Below are positions 33,506-34,537 of a DNA stretch of 34,537 nucleotides, one piece after another. How positions within the stretch are numbered: the stretch's first letter is position 1; each line of letters starts with the position of its first letter. A model generated the notes under the pieces. It was given only the letters and a program-made list of their open reading frames with translations, did not search any database and was not told where the DNA came from. Origin of the DNA: Acidobacteriota bacterium (GTDB lineage Bacteria; Acidobacteriota; Blastocatellia; RBC074); the NCBI GenBank assembly GCA_016789605.1, contig JAEUQO010000106.1:1-34537 (forward strand). The letters are read 5' to 3'. The translations under genes and the position numbers were made by a program.

Positions 33506-34537
33506 ATGCTGCAATCAGAATGCTTAAAGTCGTTAGCCCGGCAACAAGCCAGACGCACGTTGCTGGCCAGTGAAGCTTTTCGGGCGTTGTCTGCCAATGA
33601 ACAAGCGTTGCTGTGCGATAAATTGGCGGGCGCGTATGAAATCGCGCTGCTGCAACAAGCGCGCGTAGATTTCACCGTCGCGCTCGCGTCTTTGCAGGAC
33701 GATGACCTGGCCGCAGAGTTTTTGAATGCGCTGGACTTTCCCAAATTCGTCAGCGCGCTGCTCAAAGGCGTGTTCGATGCCAATCTGACAGTTGCGCTCA
33801 GACAGATGGAGGCTTATGCCGAATTGCTGAAAGAGGCGTCAAAGTCCGTGGCGCAATTTGCCGACGACAATGTGACCGAAACGCAGGCGCGCAAGTGGCT
33901 GTTGCAGCAGTTGTTGTGTGATGCCGACGCGGAGGAGAAAAAACGCAAGCCGTCGCCGGAATTCAGCGCCCGCGAACTGAAAGTGGCAAAGACGACCTTG
34001 GCGCGCGAACAGCGGCGGTTGTTGCGCGAATTGTTGTTGATGGGCGTCGCCAGATTGCTGGCCAATCCGCGGCTTGCCGCCAACAAAGTGTTCTTTGGTT
34101 TTCGCGCCGAACGTATCGCCGGTGATCTGCGGTTTCGCGAAAAGCTGATCCGTAAGTTGCAAGCGGTGGCCGCGATTCCGCTGACGCCGCTGCTGACCAC
34201 GGCCATTTATCGCCGTACGCGCGGAGCAGAGGCAACCGGCGAATCGCCAGCGGAAACTGCAACGCGCGAACTAAGTGGTGCAATCTGGGTCGGTCGGTTT
34301 TTAGGCAGCAAGCGCACCGAAGAGCTGGAAAACGGATTCCGACAAAACGTCGAACGCTTTCTCAGCGCTTTGCGCGCAGCCGGGGCGACGATCGTGATTT
34401 CGGCGACGCTGCGTCCGCCTGAACGCGCGTATCTGATGCATTGGTCGTGGAAAATCAGCAAAGGGCTGAGCACGGGTGAGAACATTCCCGAAATGCCCGG
34501 TGTGAACATCAACTGGTGGCACGGCAATGTTGCTGAC
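33506..34537 (+). CDS. Unidentified protein, N-terminal 344 residues (runs off the window)
   Basis: The frame is open from ATG 33506 to the window edge. AGAGGA lies 7 nt upstream and a TACAAT -10 precedes it. Residues about 1-160 are predicted helical and charged (AYEIALLQQARVDFTVALAS and FPKFVSALLKGVFDANLTVA). A basic helical stretch follows (EQRRLLRELLLMGVARLLAN). From about 285 the sequence changes to a compact globular style: ENGFRQNVERFLSALRAAGA and then ISATLRPPERAYLMHWSWKI, with GVNINWWHGN near the edge. The last segment faintly recalls M15-type peptidoglycan hydrolases or endolysins (S-x-x-R-P-P near a later W-x-H), but I cannot confirm this. No signal peptide is visible. The family is not recognised. 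Confidence 0.75.
   Translation, partial: MLQSECLKSLARQQARRTLLASEAFRALSANEQALLCDKLAGAYEIALLQQARVDFTVALASLQDDDLAAEFLNALDFPKFVSALLKGVFDANLTVALRQMEAYAELLKEASKSVAQFADDNVTETQARKWLLQQLLCDADAEEKKRKPSPEFSARELKVAKTTLAREQRRLLRELLLMGVARLLANPRLAANKVFFGFRAERIAGDLRFREKLIRKLQAVAAIPLTPLLTTAIYRRTRGAEATGESPAETATRELSGAIWVGRFLGSKRTEELENGFRQNVERFLSALRAAGATIVISATLRPPERAYLMHWSWKISKGLSTGENIPEMPGVNINWWHGNVAD

Noticed and set aside
1..34537. CRISPR arrays, tRNA or rRNA genes, transposases
   Set aside because: No regularly spaced repeats, tRNA-like TTCGA arms with matching stems, rRNA-like conserved words or transposase motifs were seen on reading the window.

Overview
The window looks like chromosome of an acidobacterium, most likely from the Blastocatellia/subgroup-4 side. 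The evidence is two secreted proteins that end in the Solibacter-type C-terminal domain (TIGR03437), a coupled DUF1592-DUF1552 pair, YHYH proteins, and GC-rich, long-gene organisation. No rRNA, tRNA, CRISPR array, transposase or phage structural gene was recognised. The taxonomic call is inference from domain content only.

Layout. 1-101: probable 3' end of an upstream gene. 318-1157 (-): COG3375-type GNAT acetyltransferase, divergent from 1307-4142 (+), a tight operon of split aconitase X (large and swivel subunits) and an M20 metallopeptidase. 4233-7315 (+): a translationally coupled signalling pair, a response regulator fused to a thioredoxin-reductase-like flavoprotein lacking the CxxC, followed by a cNMP-domain histidine kinase. 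7575-12445 (+): large exported haem-binding DUF1592 protein coupled by GTGA overlap to a Tat-exported DUF1552 protein, closed by a strong terminator. 12684-16780 (+): two secreted YHYH-family proteins. The first is rearranged and carries TIGR03437; the second has lost the YHYH motif and ends in a cupredoxin domain. 16924-17706 (+): RraA-family aldolase-like protein. It converges on 17750-19503 (-), a DUF692/MNIO oxidase and its partner protein. 19683-20996 (+): exported M20D amidohydrolase, sharing a compact divergent promoter region with the MNIO operon.

20997-22488 is the least ordinary stretch: about 0.9 kb with no convincing gene but several strong hairpins, then a small exported protein on the minus strand. 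After it come housekeeping-type genes: a coiled-coil/zinc-ribbon protein, rlmB, an orphan ExbB/TolQ proton channel, and dgoA-dgoK (keto-deoxy sugar acid catabolism). 26994-27584 (-) is an ECF sigma factor. About 0.74 kb of mostly non-coding DNA separates it from a divergent two-gene cell-surface operon (28320-33284): a DUF11-repeat/TIGR03437 protein and a protein with two tandem FecR-like domains, an Ig-like domain and a C-terminal membrane segment. The window ends inside a new gene starting at 33506.

The best candidates for undescribed biology are the MNIO pair with no visible precursor peptide, the permuted and degenerate YHYH pair next to a cupredoxin, the cysteine-less reductase fused to a receiver and coupled to a cNMP-domain kinase, and the duplicated-FecR surface operon facing an ECF sigma factor.
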